Position numbers and translations under genes: made by a program. A stretch of DNA of 64,000 bases from NCBI GenBank assembly GCA_907165065.1, contig OU015541.1:4526001-4590000 (forward strand). Direction: 5' to 3'. Shown here in pieces: positions 62,898 to 64,000 of this stretch; positions within the stretch are counted from its first letter, which is position 1, and the number at the start of each line of letters is the position of its first letter. Origin of the DNA: Caprimulgus europaeus (taxonomy: Eukaryota > Chordata > Aves > Caprimulgiformes > Caprimulgidae). Under the pieces are notes generated by a model. That model was given only the letters and a program-made list of their open reading frames with translations, did no database searches and was not told where the DNA came from.

Positions 62898-62991
62898 AAG
62901 CTTAGCCTTAAACACAGATCTACTGCATTTGAGTGAAGGAGCTTGTTTAAGCTTAGCCTTAAACACAGATCTGCTGCATTTGAGTGAAGGA
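62898..62991. repeat. Tandem duplication, 51-bp period
   Basis: The segment 62,898-62,940 recurs at 62,949-62,991 (43 bp, one substitution: TACTG versus TGCTG). The copies start AAGCTTAGCCTTAAACACAG and end GAGTGAAGGA. The period is a multiple of three, so frames on both strands stay open through it and show a repeated peptide (for example SLALNTDLLHLSEG on plus). I take this as a local DNA duplication, not protein repeat evolution. Confidence 0.9.
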
Positions 62992-63026
62992 CATTTTGTG
63001 TGCAACATGATGTGTTTTAGATGCAC

Positions 63027-64000
63027 TGTTCAAAAAATGGCACTTAACTGGGGTATACAGGAGGCTTATTTCAGCTCAAGTTGTCTTCTGATTGTGCTCC
63101 ACTTCCACAGTCCATACATAATTTAAAAACAATATATTTTCAATTATTTTGAGCTCCCTAAACAAGAGAATTTTAATGGATGTTAAATATAACCAGGTAA
63201 TCATTAAAATGTTGCTTGCGTTGCATTTTTTTGCAGTTCAAAAGCAATGTTAAGATTTCTTAGTAGTAAATGAGACCTCTAGGGAGGAATGGTTAGAAAG
63301 AGGTTTAATCAGATTTTCCAGAAGGAAGAAGAGGAAAAAATCCAGCAAAACAGCCTTCAAATTTCCTACTCTTTTTGAATGAAAGCCAAGTCCACTAACC
63401 CATCCATATTAAAGTTACTCCAGCAGCAGCATGTTCCTAATTTCATTAGAAAGCACTGTCCAGGTGAAGGTAGCTGCATGACCAAAAGTGTTGGGGCTGC
63501 ATTGTCCTATATGTTCACATTTGTAGTTTGACATGACCTCATTATTACTAAATTAAATCCACCTTGTAGGATGTTTTGAAATGCCTGCAGAAGTTACTGA
63601 ACTGAGAACTCAGTAAATCATATCTCAGAACACCTTAGTAAGAAGTCAAAAGAAATTAGTTTTAACTTCCTTAACTAACAGTTTGGTTTTCAGACTGCTG
63701 GTAGGTTACAAACATTGTATGTGCAAAAATAGATCATCTATCAAAGATGGACAGACATTGAGTCTCAGTTTTCTTGTACGTATAACTGATTTCTCATTAA
63801 AATTCCATGTTCACATTTAACATTTCCTGGAAGTTGATTATTTTTTACTATAGGAAAAGAAATTGTACATTATGCATTCAGATCACCTGCTGCTCCAATT
63901 CTGAACCACCAAGTTTTCTCTTCACAGCTCCCTTTTACATTTCTTGGGGTAGTATTTTCAAAAGCACTGAAGCAGTGAAAATTCCTTGGTTGTTTAAGTA
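63027..64000. other. Non-coding stretch, no gene recognised
   Basis: AT-rich DNA to the end of the window, with no open frame of note and no repeat I recognise. Confidence 0.55.

Noticed and set aside
1-64000. CRISPR arrays, prokaryotic operons, endogenous viral genes, tRNA or rRNA genes
   Set aside because: No regularly spaced repeats, no ribosome-binding-site-led gene strings, no viral polymerase or capsid motif apart from the CR1 reverse transcriptase, and no cloverleaf with paired A and B boxes at normal spacing.

Overview
This window looks like nuclear DNA from a bird. Both strands are AT-rich and poor in CpG. There are no bacterial-style gene arrays. The only mobile elements I recognise with confidence are CR1 LINE fragments of the avian type and worn amniote-wide SINE remnants (MIR). 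CR1 as the main recognisable repeat, with very few young insertions, is the usual picture in birds. I cannot name the species or the locus.

Most of the 64 kb reads as intergenic or intronic DNA. I see no CpG island, no convincing promoter, no complete multi-exon gene and no tRNA or rRNA gene. The longest open frames (179, 146 and 144 codons) are about what an AT-rich sequence of this size gives by chance. One of them starts inside a CR1 element.

Layout: 1-5.7 kb holds no recognisable feature apart from an A/C-rich low-complexity tract near 4.9 kb. At 5.71-5.89 kb there is a CR1 3' end in minus orientation. At 7.15-7.32 kb there is a candidate minus-strand coding exon with splice signals. An old interspersed repeat lies at 14.9-15.5 kb, and a second member of the same family at 31.3-31.7 kb. 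A MIR SINE lies at 18.5-18.7 kb, next to one half of a dispersed repeat pair (18.3 and 20.5 kb). A predicted G-quadruplex sits at 25.7 kb. Weaker minus-strand exon candidates lie at 28.8, 30.2 and 46.3 kb. At 47.7-48.1 kb a plus-strand CR1 is split by a 238-bp insertion with an 11-bp flanking duplication. A 103-codon minus-strand open frame with protein-like composition follows at 48.6-48.9 kb, then a MIR remnant at 49.1 kb. A perfect 94-bp-period duplication lies at 58.5-58.7 kb, beside an internal CR1 reverse-transcriptase fragment. A 51-bp-period duplication lies at 62.9 kb.

The exon candidates all lie on the minus strand, so the window may be intronic to one large minus-strand gene. This is inference: I recognise none of the peptides, and the 48.6 kb frame ends in a stop codon. 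I found no clear new biological system. The observations most worth checking are the candidate exons, the split CR1 and the recent tandem duplications.
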